This document shows positions 1 to 6,813 of a stretch of 41,147 nucleotides of DNA, piece after piece. A program made the position numbers and the translations under genes. The notes beneath the pieces were generated by a model. The model had not been told where the DNA came from, did no database searches, and saw only the letters and a program-made list of their open reading frames with translations. Each line of letters opens with the position of its first letter. Positions within the stretch are counted from its first letter, which is position 1. The DNA is from a bacterium (GTDB lineage: Archaea > Nanoarchaeota > Nanoarchaeia > Woesearchaeales > UBA10216). The stretch lies in NCBI GenBank assembly GCA_024206195.1, contig JAAGZO010000680.1, positions 1 through 41,147 of the forward strand, given 5' to 3'.

Positions 1-60
1 TGGGATAGTAACTCATTAATGAACCTATGCACCTATGACCCATTGGATGCAGTTGAATGA
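1..60 (+). CDS. 3' end of an unknown gene, truncated by the window start
   Basis: Reading frame 1 is open from base 1 to a TGA at 58-60, giving a 19-residue C-terminal tail that ends DPLDAVE. Its stop overlaps the ATG of the next gene as ATGA, the same translational coupling seen throughout this window, which is the main reason to think it is real. The gene start lies outside the window and no function can be inferred. An internal ATG at 19 could give a 13-residue peptide instead. Confidence 0.4.
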   Translation, partial: WDSNSLMNLCTYDPLDAVE

Positions 61-206
61 AACTAAGAAAAGCACACTACACGCAATTGCAGGACTATAT
101 AAATGTTAGAGAACGAGAAGGATGGTATTACGGCAATAAGGCGCATTATGAAAAGAGACACGCTGAACTAAAAGAATGGATTAATAACCAATTAAAAAGG
201 AGTTAA
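57..206 (+). CDS. 49-aa hypothetical protein
   Basis: Begins at an ATG overlapping the preceding TGA and ends at a TAA directly before a GGAG that serves the next gene. The product is basic and aromatic (HYTQLQDY near the N-terminus, GWYYGNKAHYEKRH in the middle) and probably helical. No family is recognised. It is the first complete member of a same-strand run of very small early genes. Confidence rests on the overlap and on the well-placed downstream Shine-Dalgarno. Confidence 0.5.
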   Translation: MKLRKAHYTQLQDYINVREREGWYYGNKAHYEKRHAELKEWINNQLKRS

Positions 207-210
207 AGAG

Positions 211-297
211 ATGAACAGGAGGTTGTTAAATATTTTATATAAGCTACGCAATGATATAGATGATTGGATTGATAGAATAAACAGAAGTATGGAGTAA
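211..297 (+). CDS. 28-aa microprotein
   Basis: A short frame starting 8 bases after a GGAG (199-202) that sits at the end of the preceding gene. The product is a single amphipathic helix with alternating Arg/Lys and hydrophobic residues (RRLLNILYKLRNDIDDW). Function unknown. It is too short for coding statistics, so the call depends on the ribosome binding site and on filling the gap between its neighbours. Confidence 0.4.
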   Translation: MNRRLLNILYKLRNDIDDWIDRINRSME

Positions 298-325
298 AAA
301 CCAATTAGAAAGAGAGGACAAGTAA

Positions 326-577
326 ATGAGTGAAGAGGAAACGAAATCGTATACAATAAACAAATTAATAGATATTCTAACGATACCAGAAGACCGGCTG
401 GATGCGTTTTTACCTGAATTAAAGAATTGGGCGATAATGACAAAGGCTACTCTTGATCTTTTATCCGTAATTGCAGAGGCGACAGGAGAAGAATTGCCAG
501 CAAAAGAAACTGGCATGACTTGGGTTGACGATGGAGATGAAAAAATAACAATTAAATTGGAGCAGGAAACAACATGA
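326..577 (+). CDS. 83-aa hypothetical acidic protein
   Basis: ATG follows a purine-rich AGAGAGGAC Shine-Dalgarno. The protein is acidic, with predicted helices in the first 55 residues (IDILTIPEDRLDAFLPELKNW) and a beta-like acidic tail (WVDDGDEKITIKLE). No family recognised. The next small gene overlaps its stop by ATGA. Two reverse-strand frames cover the same bases but lack ribosome binding sites and were left out. Confidence 0.7.
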   Translation: MSEEETKSYTINKLIDILTIPEDRLDAFLPELKNWAIMTKATLDLLSVIAEATGEELPAKETGMTWVDDGDEKITIKLEQETT

Positions 578-672
578 CTATAAAAGACGATATAGCGAAA
601 GACACAGCTGCAATAATGGAGGAAACTCTTGTTAGTGCTGAATGTTATATAAACGAAATGTCAACGAGATAA
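574..672 (+). CDS. 32-aa microprotein
   Basis: Translationally coupled to the preceding gene through an ATGA overlap. The product is a short acidic helix (KDDIAKDTAAIMEETLVSAE). No homologue recognised. The coupling is the only strong evidence that it is translated. Confidence 0.4.
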   Translation: MTIKDDIAKDTAAIMEETLVSAECYINEMSTR

Positions 673-684
673 TAGAAAAACTAA

Positions 685-957
685 ATGGGCAAGATTAACC
701 AATCACTCGATCAAATAGGATTTAGCTTCTCTGACCTAAACCGATCAGAAATAGCAGAGCGTGACCGCATACACCGCAGGATAAAAGAAATACACCGCCT
801 ACAACGGAAGCTTCATGTATACGCAACAATGTTTAGGCCGCTTAATGTTGAGGAGCTTAGAAACGAATTTAGAGAGCTTTCAAAAGAGGCGGTAAGTCTC
901 GGTGCTAAAAGTTGGAAGCCAAAGGAAAAAGCAGCTTTTGGGATATATGAGAAATAG
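685..957 (+). CDS. 90-aa hypothetical helical protein
   Basis: A charged, mainly helical protein with a basic central segment (ERDRIHRRIKEIHRLQRKLH) suggestive of nucleic-acid or protein contacts. No conserved domain is recognised. The Shine-Dalgarno is weak (GAGAT followed by an A-rich stretch), so an internal start is possible. It is the last gene before the promoter that drives the DNA-modification genes. Confidence 0.65.
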   Translation: MGKINQSLDQIGFSFSDLNRSEIAERDRIHRRIKEIHRLQRKLHVYATMFRPLNVEELRNEFRELSKEAVSLGAKSWKPKEKAAFGIYEK

Positions 958-958
958 C

Positions 959-997
959 TTGCATTATTATATAAACATGTGTATAATGATATACACA
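959..997 (+). promoter_or_regulatory. Sigma70-type promoter with a palindromic operator over the -10
   Basis: TTGCAT (959-964), a 17-base spacer, then a perfect TATAAT (982-987). An inverted repeat TGTGTAT (978-984) / ATACACA (991-997) covers the -10 and start region. The stretch around the first arm (ATAAACATGTGTATAATG) recurs almost unchanged at the 3358-3394 promoter, so one repressor probably reads both. It drives the methyltransferase gene at 1029. Confidence 0.8.
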
Positions 998-1028
998 CCG
1001 TTGAGGTACTTAAATTAAGGAGAGCAGA

Positions 1029-2435
1029 ATGAAAAAGGAAAATAGACAGCAGGTATTATTTAAAGACAAAGTAGAATTTATTCAGTTAGAAAGCGTTATA
1101 GGATCAGGGTATGAAGTAGAAGTAGCAGACCTAGCCCTGCGTGATAAAGTAGCATACAGGGCAGCTAGAAAAAACATGCAAATACATTCAGCTATAATTC
1201 TAAAAATAAATGATGCGTTCAGTGGATTCTTTACATACCAGGTTAACCATGAAGTTGGTGAGTTTTGTTTGTTGCAGTCAGCAATGGAATTTGACCGTAA
1301 AGATAAAGATATTTACAAAGATATGTTGAGAGAGATAATAAAACAAAATACGTATGGTTATCCTATGGTAATGACAGTAAGCACAAAGCATGATTTAGAA
1401 TGCCCTAAAGTTTTAGAAGCCGTTGGCTTTAAAACATACCTCAATTTAAGTGGTTATGAATATATGGTATATGGGGAAATGCACCAAATTAGAATAAAAA
1501 GACTGGCACACGCAACAATGACCAATAGGTGGAATTCTGTTAAAGGCGATTGGTTAAGAATGAAAAGAGAATGGAACGCAAAAATAGAAGAGGCTGGTGA
1601 GCGTGAGAATATACCAGACCCAAAAGCGGCAACTAGGAGCGGTTGTTGGCAGGGATCAACAGGGATGTCTAATATAGTTTTAGGACATCAAACAATAGAG
1701 GACGGGAAAATTGTTGATCATAGAGGTAAATCATTAAATAAAAATGCATCTGTTTTAGACCCTGTTGCTTGTGAGGCAATATTGAGATTTTTTATGCCAG
1801 ACGATGGCAAAAGTGTTTATAATCCTTTTGGTGGTGGTGTGCAAATGGGGTTTGTCACTGGTGATTATGGCTATGATTATATTTCAAGTGAGATAAGAGA
1901 AAACCAATGCGATGCAAACAATTCTCTATGTAGAGAGTTAAAGGGTAATGCCAAGTGGGTAAAAAGCGATTCATCAACATACATTCCAGAGCAAAAATTT
2001 GATTTATGTTTTACCTGTCCACCATATTATGAAGTAGAAGAATATCTTGATTATGATGGAAAACCGCCAGAGGGTGAATTAAATAATATACCTACTTATG
2101 ATGAGTTTAGGGATTTGCTTTTTAAAGGTTATAAAAATGCTATATCGGCCTTAAATGATAATTGTTTTTTTGTAGTAATGACTGGTGATTCTCGTGATAA
2201 GCATGGTGCGTATTATGGTTGTGAAGCTGAACATGAAATGTTTTTTAAAGAGCAAGGATTACATATATATAATAAAATAGTATATATGGAAAGTGAGTTT
2301 ACTAGATTGGCACACGCTAAAAAAACAATAAGCGCATCTAGAAAGTTCCCAAAAGCTGAACAAAAAATATTAGTTTTTTACAAAGGTGATCTAAAAAAAC
2401 TTAATGAACGATTTAAGCCTATTGGTAGATTATAA
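1029..2435 (+). CDS. GNAT-like domain fused to an N4/N6-type DNA methyltransferase
   Basis: A 468-aa protein with AAGGAG just upstream of its ATG. The first ~150 residues look like a GNAT acyltransferase fold: a beta-rich GFFTYQV stretch near 63, a GYPMVMTVST strand near 109, then VLEAVGFK near 130, which resembles the end of GNAT domains. The C-terminal half is an amino-methyltransferase: SAM-binding motif I NPFGGGVQMGF near 264 and catalytic motif IV TCPPYYEVEEY near 329 (a variant of the SPPY/DPPY motif), in alpha/gamma-like order. It resembles stand-alone phage DNA methylases that have no restriction partner. It probably protects phage DNA from host nucleases. The GNAT-like half raises the possibility of a bulkier base modification; that part is inference. 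Its end lies next to the Fe-S gene. Confidence 0.85.
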   Translation: MKKENRQQVLFKDKVEFIQLESVIGSGYEVEVADLALRDKVAYRAARKNMQIHSAIILKINDAFSGFFTYQVNHEVGEFCLLQSAMEFDRKDKDIYKDMLREIIKQNTYGYPMVMTVSTKHDLECPKVLEAVGFKTYLNLSGYEYMVYGEMHQIRIKRLAHATMTNRWNSVKGDWLRMKREWNAKIEEAGERENIPDPKAATRSGCWQGSTGMSNIVLGHQTIEDGKIVDHRGKSLNKNASVLDPVACEAILRFFMPDDGKSVYNPFGGGVQMGFVTGDYGYDYISSEIRENQCDANNSLCRELKGNAKWVKSDSSTYIPEQKFDLCFTCPPYYEVEEYLDYDGKPPEGELNNIPTYDEFRDLLFKGYKNAISALNDNCFFVVMTGDSRDKHGAYYGCEAEHEMFFKEQGLHIYNKIVYMESEFTRLAHAKKTISASRKFPKAEQKILVFYKGDLKKLNERFKPIGRL

Positions 2436-2436
2436 A

Positions 2437-3201
2437 ATGCGTGATTTTAAAGAAGTAATAACTTTAGATAAAAACGCTCGTGGATGTTGGTGTCTTGACC
2501 CATTAAAAGGATGCAGCAACAAACTAAACAAATATAATTCTATGCTTGGCTTTGAATTACAAGGTAATAGGGGTTGTTACGGGATATGTTATGCTAATAG
2601 AATTGCATCAGGGTATGGGTATGATTTTAGCAAAATAGTGAAGCGTAATTTTATAGACGATAACCATTTTAATAAAATTGCAGGGCAATTAAAAGACATC
2701 CCTTTTGTGCGTCTTGGTGTTAGTTGTGACCCATCGGATAATTGGGATCACACCATAGAAATTATAGAAAAAATAAGGCCGTACATAAAGAATATTGTTG
2801 TAATAACAAAGCACTTGACAGAACTAACAGATATACAATGCGAAAAACTAAAAGGCGTATGTGTAAATACTTCTATAGCTGCACTTGATAGCCAATATGA
2901 TATTGATAAAAGATTGTTTTGGTATCATAAACTAAAAGATTATTGTAATAGCGTGTTAAGGGTTTGCACAGCAGATTTTAATGATGCTGTTTTAGAAGAA
3001 AAACAAAATACATTGCTTAAAAATGAAAATGTTATAGATAATATATTAAGATTCCCTGAAAGCCATGAGCTAGTACAAAATGGAATTATTAATGTTAAGC
3101 GCTATAAGTTTTTAGATAAAGAATGTTTTGCTAGCAAGCATGAAGAAAATATATATTTTGGTGATTGTGATAATTGCCCTGATATGTGCGGTATAAAATA
3201 A
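2437..3201 (+). CDS. Radical-SAM or DUF5131-like cysteine-rich protein
   Basis: 254 aa from the ATG at 2437, one base after the methyltransferase stop; an in-frame ATG at 2404 would overlap that gene. Cysteines fall in three sets: C17/C19/C26, C47-x3-C51 within GCYGICYANR, and a C-terminal C244-x2-C247-x3-C251. The GC-x3-CYA pattern recalls phage Gp37/Gp68 (DUF5131) proteins, and VVITKH plus VNTSIAALD resemble strands of a radical-SAM TIM barrel. The canonical CxxxCxxC is incomplete because residue 54 is Asn. It likely binds an Fe-S cluster. Tight linkage to the methyltransferase suggests a shared role in DNA modification. Exact chemistry unknown. Confidence 0.65.
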   Translation: MRDFKEVITLDKNARGCWCLDPLKGCSNKLNKYNSMLGFELQGNRGCYGICYANRIASGYGYDFSKIVKRNFIDDNHFNKIAGQLKDIPFVRLGVSCDPSDNWDHTIEIIEKIRPYIKNIVVITKHLTELTDIQCEKLKGVCVNTSIAALDSQYDIDKRLFWYHKLKDYCNSVLRVCTADFNDAVLEEKQNTLLKNENVIDNILRFPESHELVQNGIINVKRYKFLDKECFASKHEENIYFGDCDNCPDMCGIK

Positions 3202-3223
3202 TAACAATAAAGAGAGGTGAGGC

Positions 3224-3361
3224 ATGTTAAATAACAAACACATATATATCCATAAAGGCAATGAAAATAAAGTTAAAGAAGTTGAGAAAAATGAAGTATC
3301 TTTCTCAGCGTGGTTAAATAGTAAGCTTAGCGAATATAAGGCAACTAAAAACAATGCTTGA
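3224..3361 (+). CDS. 45-aa hypothetical basic protein
   Basis: Starts 5 bases after GAGAGGTGAGG and ends at a TGA embedded in the -35 hexamer of the next promoter. It is lysine-rich with HIYIHKGNENKVKEVEKNE at the N-terminus and a small hydrophobic SFSAWL patch. No family recognised. Its position as the last gene of the methyltransferase transcript is clear. Confidence 0.55.
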   Translation: MLNNKHIYIHKGNENKVKEVEKNEVSFSAWLNSKLSEYKATKNNA

Positions 3362-3394
3362 CTATACACATAAACATGTGTATTATGTACACAT
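3358..3394 (+). promoter_or_regulatory. Sigma70-type promoter with a perfect 7-5-7 operator
   Basis: TTGACT (3358-3363), a 17-base spacer and TATTAT (3381-3386). ATGTGTA (3376-3382) and TACACAT (3388-3394) form an exact inverted repeat centred on the -10. The same half-site sits at 978-997. This promoter heads the long run of small early genes beginning at 3412. A DNA-binding protein reading TGTGTA half-sites is implied; the XRE-type protein at 40603 and the RHH protein at 38158 are candidates within the window. Confidence 0.8.
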
Positions 3395-3411
3395 AAATCA
3401 AAGGGGGGATC

Positions 3412-3561
3412 ATGGGGCTAGAAGAATTAAAGACAATGTTAAACAACGGACAAGCAAATATCGAGATAAAGAACAATGAGGACTATAACAGGTTACGATT
3501 ATTAGAAGACCAGGGTGTAGATGTGAACGGTCAAGAGTTTATTAACGGGACTAAAGTTTAA
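3412..3561 (+). CDS. 49-aa hypothetical protein
   Basis: First gene of the second early operon, with AAGGGGGG ending about 4 bases before the ATG. The protein is hydrophilic, contains NIEIKNNEDYNRLRLLEDQG, and may form a small alpha/beta unit. No domain recognised. The strong ribosome binding site supports translation. Confidence 0.6.
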   Translation: MGLEELKTMLNNGQANIEIKNNEDYNRLRLLEDQGVDVNGQEFINGTKV

Positions 3562-3573
3562 GGAGGAGATGAG

Positions 3574-3666
3574 ATGTTTGATTTTGATGAAGATGAGTAT
3601 ATGGAACAACGCTACCCAAATCCTGCTGAGGATAGGGACCAAAAAGATGAGGAGAGTGATTGGTAA
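3574..3666 (+). CDS. 30-aa highly acidic microprotein
   Basis: AAGGAGGAG precedes the ATG at good spacing. Nearly half of the residues are Asp or Glu (MFDFDEDEYMEQ..., ending EESDW). Very acidic phage microproteins sometimes mimic DNA or bind host enzymes, but nothing here proves that. The stop overlaps the next ATG as TAATG. Confidence 0.55.
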   Translation: MFDFDEDEYMEQRYPNPAEDRDQKDEESDW

Positions 3667-3812
3667 TGAGTGATAAGAAATTGATAGAGGCATTAAATGA
3701 ATCTAATCTATGGTTGATATCGGTATGTAAGGTATTCGATGTTGAAGGATCAATGGGGTTAAGAAGTCTTATAGATAGCAACAACGAACTAATCAGGAAG
3801 ACTAAGGACTAA
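3666..3812 (+). CDS. 48-aa hypothetical protein
   Basis: Coupled to the preceding gene by a TAATG overlap. Predicted mostly helical with a hydrophobic face (LIEALNESNLWLISVCKVF) and a short charged tail (NELIRKTKD). No family recognised. Confidence 0.55.
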   Translation: MSDKKLIEALNESNLWLISVCKVFDVEGSMGLRSLIDSNNELIRKTKD

Positions 3813-3815
3813 GAC

Positions 3816-3908
3816 ATGAAGATTTGCCCACATTGCGGAAATGAGTATATAGCAGGAGAAACATTCTGCCTTGACTGTGGGTCATTATTAGAGGAGGTAG
3901 AGAGATGA
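3816..3908 (+). CDS. 30-aa zinc-ribbon microprotein
   Basis: Contains two CxxC knuckles, CPHCG near residues 4-8 and CLDCG near 18-22, spaced as in a minimal zinc ribbon. It likely folds around one Zn ion and may contact protein or nucleic acid. The stop overlaps the next ATG (ATGA). A GGAGGTAGAGAG at its 3' end doubles as ribosome binding site for the following gene. Confidence 0.6.
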   Translation: MKICPHCGNEYIAGETFCLDCGSLLEEVER

Positions 3909-4102
3909 GTAAGAAAAAATACATGTTAGTAACAAGATGCGGTTATGTTGGTACTGAGACATATCATGAAATAGATGATGAACATGAAACCGAAGAAGAT
4001 GCGTTAGAAGCTTTTGGTGGAACAGATGCAGCTGTGGCACAAACCGAAGAAGACGTTATGCCTGAGTTCCATGTAGAAGAATATGATGAGGGGTATTTCT
4101 AA
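3905..4102 (+). CDS. 65-aa acidic hypothetical protein
   Basis: Strong GAGGAGGTAGAG site and ATGA coupling. Basic N-terminus (MSKKKYMLVTRCGY) followed by a strongly acidic body (HEIDDEHETEEDALEAF, EEYDEGYF). No domain recognised. The next gene overlaps its stop as TAATG. Confidence 0.65.
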   Translation: MSKKKYMLVTRCGYVGTETYHEIDDEHETEEDALEAFGGTDAAVAQTEEDVMPEFHVEEYDEGYF

Positions 4103-4227
4103 TGATTAGCGACATAAACGAGATATTAAAAGAAATATTCACAAAGACCGAAGACAACATAACTTTACTAAAAGAAGACAATAACTACTTCAATAAATCT
4201 ATGGAGACAATGAGCAATGGCAACTAA
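4102..4227 (+). CDS. 41-aa hypothetical helical protein
   Basis: TAATG overlap with the upstream gene and an 11-base overlap with the downstream one. The sequence (INEILKEIFTKTEDNITLLK) suggests a single long helix or short coiled coil. Function unknown. Confidence 0.5.
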   Translation: MISDINEILKEIFTKTEDNITLLKEDNNYFNKSMETMSNGN

Positions 4228-4414
4228 ATATTTTTGCGATGTATGCGGTGAAGAAGTATTAGGTATTTTTAGGCTTTTTGTGTCGGGGCATCAAGTAGGT
4301 AAGGACGGTGCTAAGAGAATTAAAAATGGGGTAAGGCTTGAAGTATGTGTAGTCTGTTTAGAAGAAAACACATTTGAAGTTAAAGCGATTAAATCTATGG
4401 AGGCGAGTAAATGA
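4217..4414 (+). CDS. 65-aa putative zinc-binding protein
   Basis: Two CxxC pairs, CDVCGEE near residues 7-13 and CVVCLEE near 44-50, about 34 residues apart, suggest one structural Zn site. No family could be named. It starts inside the preceding gene and its stop overlaps the next ATG. Together with 3816, 7266, 7411, 10009 and 39384 it belongs to a set of tiny CxxC proteins in this genome. Confidence 0.65.
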   Translation: MATKYFCDVCGEEVLGIFRLFVSGHQVGKDGAKRIKNGVRLEVCVVCLEENTFEVKAIKSMEASK

Positions 4415-4527
4415 AAGCTGAGACAATGGAACAATTAGCAAACATATTTCTATCTGACCTACCATACAGTGAAGAGCTTGAGGAGGTAATGGGTAGTAAA
4501 AAAGATGGAGGCAACAATGGACATTAA
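4411..4527 (+). CDS. 38-aa microprotein
   Basis: Starts at the stop of the zinc-binding protein (ATGA) and overlaps the start of the recombination candidate. Helical, acidic (MEQLANIFLSDLPYSEELEE). The GATGGAGGC at its end is the ribosome binding site for the next gene. Function unknown. Confidence 0.45.
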   Translation: MKAETMEQLANIFLSDLPYSEELEEVMGSKKDGGNNGH

Positions 4528-5131
4528 AGAAGTCGCAGGTAAGTACGGACTAGAGAAAACTGACTTCTGGGAATTTAAGAGAAGCGGTAAGTCTATGTGG
4601 ATAATCACACATGATGCATGTGAAAAGATTGCAGCAAAAGAGAATATAGAAGAAGTAGATATAAAAGTATTAAGTAGTGAGTGGGATTTTTGTAGGATGT
4701 TAATAACAATGAAAAAAGGGACTAAAACTACTATAACTATCGGAGAGGCGTTACTAAATACCGATGAAAAGGTCAAAGACGGCAAATATGGACCTATTAC
4801 AAGAGGCAACTGTGAATCTCAATATCTTGGCTGTATCGCTGAAAAAAGAGGTAAAGACAGGGCTATCCTAAAACTAATAAATGCATATCAATACGGAGTC
4901 TATTCAGATACGGAAGAAGAAGATTTCAAACGACCAAAGAAAGGGGAAAAGTCACCAGCAAGAATAGACCTAGAAAAGGAAGCTATTGCAGCATGTGGGG
5001 ATAGTCTCAAGAGAGATGCAGAAGTGCGAAAAGAAATGGGTATCAATAAATCAATGCTAGACTTTACCGATGATGAACTAATACAGTTTATCGATATTAG
5101 CAAGAGATTAAATACAAAGGAGATTGATTAA
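4517..5131 (+). CDS. Putative recombination or ssDNA-annealing-type protein
   Basis: 204 aa from ATG 4517, chosen over 4505 because GGAGG (4507-4511) is 5 bases upstream of 4517. The core AEKRGKDRAILKLINAYQYG near residues 115-135, preceded by MWIITHDACEKIAAKE and GEA, resembles a phage family I know only as hypothetical, whose AEKRAxxRAILKL helix recalls Rad52/ERF-type annealing proteins. A charged linker (FKRPKKGEKSPAR) precedes a C-terminal helix. The neighbour at 5131 has an ssDNA-binding look, which supports a recombination/replication module. The assignment is an inference; a homology search would settle it. Confidence 0.5.
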   Translation: MDIKEVAGKYGLEKTDFWEFKRSGKSMWIITHDACEKIAAKENIEEVDIKVLSSEWDFCRMLITMKKGTKTTITIGEALLNTDEKVKDGKYGPITRGNCESQYLGCIAEKRGKDRAILKLINAYQYGVYSDTEEEDFKRPKKGEKSPARIDLEKEAIAACGDSLKRDAEVRKEMGINKSMLDFTDDELIQFIDISKRLNTKEID

Positions 5132-5421
5132 TGGTAGAAAAAATATTCCCAAAGGGATTAATAGTTAAGAGACAAGAAAACGCACCTGCTTTTGTTATAG
5201 GTAGTCTATCTATTAAAGTAGATGAGTTTATAGAGTTCTTGAACCAGTATAAAGATAACGGATGGGTCAATATAGACATGGCTTTTGCCAAGGAAAGCGG
5301 GAAGCCTTATTCTGCACTTAGCACTTGGAAACCAAACAAACAAGAGACAGATACCCAGAATGAGGACTTTCAAAATGCACCTAGCACACAGCCACCTGTC
5401 AGTAAATCGGAGCCTTGGTAA
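5131..5421 (+). CDS. Possible ssDNA-binding-like protein, 96 aa
   Basis: Starts on the last base of the preceding stop. The N-terminal ~70 residues are beta-rich and aromatic (FPKGLIVKRQENAPAFVIG, DNGWVNIDMAFAK, YSALSTWKPNK), followed by a low-complexity Gln/Ser/Pro tail ending SEPW. A compact beta domain with a disordered tail next to an annealing candidate is the layout of phage SSB-type proteins, although the tail is less acidic than usual. Function inferred from layout only. Confidence 0.45.
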   Translation: MVEKIFPKGLIVKRQENAPAFVIGSLSIKVDEFIEFLNQYKDNGWVNIDMAFAKESGKPYSALSTWKPNKQETDTQNEDFQNAPSTQPPVSKSEPW

Positions 5422-5789
5422 TGGCAGAGAATTCAGCACATCATTATGCCGAGGCTAAGACATATCTTAACAGGATGAATTCCGCATTAGATAACAGAGA
5501 GAAAGCTATAGCTGAGATAACATTAAAGAAAGAACAGTTAGCAAGCACACGAGCGCGTATAACACTTGAATATGATGCAAGGGACGATATAAGCAAAACA
5601 GCATTAAAAGCTCGTGTAGATGGAAATAGTGAGGTATTAGAAGCTAACAAGGCAGTAGAGAGAGAGAAAGCCAACAAAGAGGTATCAACACTTAAATATG
5701 AGCATTTAGACAAGTATTATAGTTTAGAGAAAAAAAGAATTGATTCATTAACGCAAGAGCTAAAATTCTTACCAGGGGGGATAAAATGA
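5421..5789 (+). CDS. 122-aa coiled-coil protein
   Basis: ATG at 5421 overlaps the upstream stop (TAATG); an in-frame TTG at 5415 is less likely. Most of the protein is heptad-rich charged helix (EKAIAEITLKKEQLASTRAR, VEREKANKEVSTLKYEHLDK). No enzymatic motif. It may be a structural partner in the recombination cluster. Confidence 0.65.
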   Translation: MAENSAHHYAEAKTYLNRMNSALDNREKAIAEITLKKEQLASTRARITLEYDARDDISKTALKARVDGNSEVLEANKAVEREKANKEVSTLKYEHLDKYYSLEKKRIDSLTQELKFLPGGIK

Positions 5790-5923
5790 ACACAGAGCAA
5801 AAGGAAAAAATGTTAAATAGATGGGCACATGAAGCAGCTGTAGAAGATAAAGAAATAAAAAGCATAAAGCAGACAGTAAATTTTTATAACTATGAGTATA
5901 CAGTTGAATATTCATTAAATTAA
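5786..5923 (+). CDS. 45-aa hypothetical protein
   Basis: ATGA overlap with the coiled-coil gene; a GGGGGG run six bases upstream acts as ribosome binding site. Helical N-terminus (QKEKMLNRWAHEAAVEDKE) and a tyrosine-rich beta-like C-terminus (YNYEYTVEYSL). No family recognised. Confidence 0.55.
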   Translation: MNTEQKEKMLNRWAHEAAVEDKEIKSIKQTVNFYNYEYTVEYSLN

Positions 5924-5936
5924 ATGCTAATAGCAA
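5917..5936 (+). repeat. 20-bp direct repeat, copy 1, at a start codon
   Basis: AAATTAAATGCTAATAGCAA occurs here and again at 6407-6426. In both places it straddles an ATG and encodes MLIA. It may mark an old duplication of a translation start region, or a conserved leader for the two genes. Confidence 0.8.
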
Positions 5937-6043
5937 ACAGAATTAAAGAGCTACAGAAAGAGTTTAAAGAAACAAGAAAGTTCAGCCTACTATTTAAAAT
6001 AGGTGAGCTTACATACAAACAGTTAAAGGAAGAGAAGAAATGA
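5924..6043 (+). CDS. 39-aa basic microprotein
   Basis: Starts immediately after the upstream stop, inside the 20-bp repeat. The product MLIANRIKELQKEFKETRKF... is lysine-rich and helical. It overlaps the next gene by ATGA and carries a GGAAGAG site for it. Unknown function. Confidence 0.45.
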   Translation: MLIANRIKELQKEFKETRKFSLLFKIGELTYKQLKEEKK

Positions 6044-6420
6044 AACGTAACACAGGATTTAAAGATATGTGTGATAAAGATATTAAAGAGGACGACATAG
6101 TAACAAACACATTCGCGTGTACGGGCATGCCTGTATATTATAAAGTTATCTTTGATAAAGATGTACCTTATTTTGAAGACGTAGAACATATTAGTAATAG
6201 AACGCCTATTGCCGAAGTAGAATTAGAAGGGTACAAGATCGAATCAGAAGAAGACAAAACGATAAACTTTAAACCGATAAAATACAAATGCCCTAAACAT
6301 GGTGAAGTTGGTAGCACAATAGTATCAACGGAACCTGGTCACGAGGGTGATTGGTGTGGTGTATGTTTTTTAGAACATTTAGATACTATCTGTGAGCGAG
6401 TGGAGGAAATTAAATGCTAA
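6040..6420 (+). CDS. 126-aa hypothetical protein with a CxxC-type C-terminus
   Basis: N-terminal ~75 residues resemble a small beta domain (DIKEDDIVTNTF, YYKVIFDKDVPYFEDV), loosely like YopX-type phage proteins. The last 50 residues contain CPKHGE and CGVC, a plausible zinc site (C, H, C, C). GGAAGAG precedes the ATG. No firm family; a metal-stabilised regulator is one possibility. Confidence 0.65.
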   Translation: MKRNTGFKDMCDKDIKEDDIVTNTFACTGMPVYYKVIFDKDVPYFEDVEHISNRTPIAEVELEGYKIESEEDKTINFKPIKYKCPKHGEVGSTIVSTEPGHEGDWCGVCFLEHLDTICERVEEIKC

Positions 6421-6426
6421 TAGCAA
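6407..6426 (+). repeat. 20-bp direct repeat, copy 2, at a start codon
   Basis: Identical to 5917-5936. Here it is preceded by TGGAGG, which makes 6414 a better-supported start than copy 1. Confidence 0.8.
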
Positions 6427-6803
6427 TGAATGAAAAGGCCATGTACAACGTACTAGGAGACCTAGACACTTTTATAACTAAATCAGCTAAAGTCCAACAG
6501 GCAATAATTGAGGATAAGAACGGAATAGAATACGCTGAAATGTTCCACGATGCTGAGTACTTGAGTCAACAGATAATAGACTTCTGTGATAATGCATTAC
6601 GTGGATATGTATGTTTTAAGCCAACAACAAGAGACTTAGCTAATATACGAGAACTAAAGAAATCACTAACAGCACTAAGAGAAGCAACAACTAAGTACGT
6701 GTTGTTAAGGATGCTAGCACCGTTACGACCAGAGATAAAACTAAGTGGTGACGATATAGTTTCCAGCCTAACAAAAGTACGACAAGTAGCTTATGCGCTA
6801 TAG
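6414..6803 (+). CDS. 129-aa hypothetical helical protein
   Basis: GGAGG six bases before ATG 6414 supports this start over the ATG at 6426. All-alpha composition with leucine-rich amphipathic segments (LKKSLTALREATTKYVLLRM). No domain recognised. It sits between an unknown zinc-type gene and a run of unknown small genes. Confidence 0.65.
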   Translation: MLIAMNEKAMYNVLGDLDTFITKSAKVQQAIIEDKNGIEYAEMFHDAEYLSQQIIDFCDNALRGYVCFKPTTRDLANIRELKKSLTALREATTKYVLLRMLAPLRPEIKLSGDDIVSSLTKVRQVAYAL

Positions 6804-6813
6804 GAGGGTATGA

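Noticed and set aside
2404..2436. Upstream ATG at 2404 for the Fe-S protein
   Set aside because: Possible, but it lengthens the overlap and adds residues outside the conserved start; 2437 follows the methyltransferase stop directly.
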